DNA of 8,124 nucleotides, from the NCBI GenBank assembly GCA_043758125.1, contig JAYVOC010000053.1:1-8124 (forward strand), read 5' to 3'. A program made the translations under genes and the position numbers. The DNA comes from JANXSD01 sp043758125. Lineage in GTDB: Bacteria; Bacteroidota; Bacteroidia; AKYH767-A; OLB10. How positions within the stretch are numbered: the stretch's first letter is position 1; each line of letters begins with the position of its first letter. Shown piece after piece: positions 7,524-8,124 of this stretch. A model generated the notes under the pieces. That model did not search any database, was not told the origin of the DNA, and was given only the letters and a program-made list of their open reading frames with translations.

Positions 7524-7555
7524 TTTGGTAGGATGAAAAAGAGATTGTACTTTTG
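7524..7555 (+). promoter_or_regulatory. rRNA operon promoter P2 (Bacteroidota type)
   Basis: TTTG at 7524-7527, a 20-nt spacer and TACTTTTG at 7548-7555 match the Bacteroidota promoter consensus. The following bases CACCCCC give a C-rich start region like that of P1. Its -7 element is 95 bp downstream of that of P1. Transcription would start near 7562, giving a leader of about 187 nt before 16S rRNA. Confidence 0.83.
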
Positions 7556-7645
7556 CACCCCCAATAACAACAACGGGAAATTGTTCTAAATAGATTATTA
7601 CAACATTAAAATTTATAGGCGCGGAGTAAGCGTCAGTTGTTAAAA

Positions 7646-7656
7646 CGTTCTTTGAA
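7646..7656 (+). promoter_or_regulatory. boxA-like antitermination element in rRNA leader
   Basis: CGTTCTTTGAA resembles the boxA sequence (E. coli type TGCTCTTTAACA) that binds NusB/NusE to make the RNA polymerase resistant to Rho during rRNA transcription. Its place, about 93 nt before the 16S start and downstream of both promoters, is as expected. Similar TTCTTTGA elements occur in other Bacteroidota rRNA leaders, from memory. Confidence 0.65.
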
Positions 7657-7678
7657 GGATTGGTAGGAAATAATAAGC

Positions 7679-7699
7679 CATCTTAATTAAATTAAGATG
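7679..7699 (+). other. Perfect 9-bp hairpin in the rRNA leader
   Basis: CATCTTAAT (7679-7687) and ATTAAGATG (7691-7699) are exact reverse complements around a 3-nt loop, TAA. The hairpin sits 50 nt before the predicted 16S 5' end and after the boxA-like element. It has no T-run after it, so it is not a terminator. It may be part of the leader fold used in pre-rRNA processing. Confidence 0.6.
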
Positions 7700-7748
7700 T
7701 TAGGTAATCTGAGCACATCATATTTGCTTCGGCAGATAAACAAATTTT

Positions 7749-8124
<376 letters not shown>

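Overview
The window looks like an AT-rich chromosomal segment from a member of the Bacteroidota. Four lines of evidence agree. The 16S rRNA start has a Bacteroidota-like 5' domain. Two promoters match the Bacteroidota consensus TTTG-N19/20-TAnnTTTG. A TonB-dependent receptor carries an N-terminal carboxypeptidase-regulatory-like domain. The start codons lack clear Shine-Dalgarno sequences. The first ~376 nt of 16S rRNA suggest the Sphingobacteriales/Chitinophagales part of the phylum, but I cannot place it further by eye.

Layout. (1) Positions 1-2489, plus strand: the 3' part of a TonB-dependent outer-membrane receptor, cut by the window edge, followed 8 nt later by a small secreted heavy-metal-associated (HMA) domain protein. 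Both carry paired cysteines and probably form a metal-handling (copper-type) pair. (2) Positions 2496-2540: a strong bidirectional hairpin terminator between convergent transcription units. (3) Positions 2556-6937, minus strand: a tightly packed four-gene unit, in transcription order ABC ATPase, ABC-2 (NatB-type) permease, Ppx/GppA phosphatase, and an NtrC-type response regulator that ends without a DNA-binding domain. Gaps are 7, 4 and 33 nt. (4) Positions 6938-7429: a gene-poor AT-rich spacer with an imperfect 19-nt direct repeat. (5) Positions 7430-8124, plus strand: tandem rRNA promoters, a ~190-nt leader with a boxA-like element and a hairpin, then the 5' end of 16S rRNA, running off the window.

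How the parts may work together. The receptor and HMA protein suggest uptake or sensing of a metal or metal complex at the cell envelope. The minus-strand unit joins a Na+/drug-type ABC-2 exporter to an enzyme of polyphosphate or (p)ppGpp turnover and a sigma-54 activator that probably acts from solution; no histidine kinase is visible. This unit diverges from the rRNA operon. I see no CRISPR array, insertion sequence, tRNA or recognisable defence cassette. The most unusual points are the HTH-less sigma-54 activator with a GAFTSA loop, its linkage to Ppx/GppA, and the two similar rRNA promoters with C-rich start regions.
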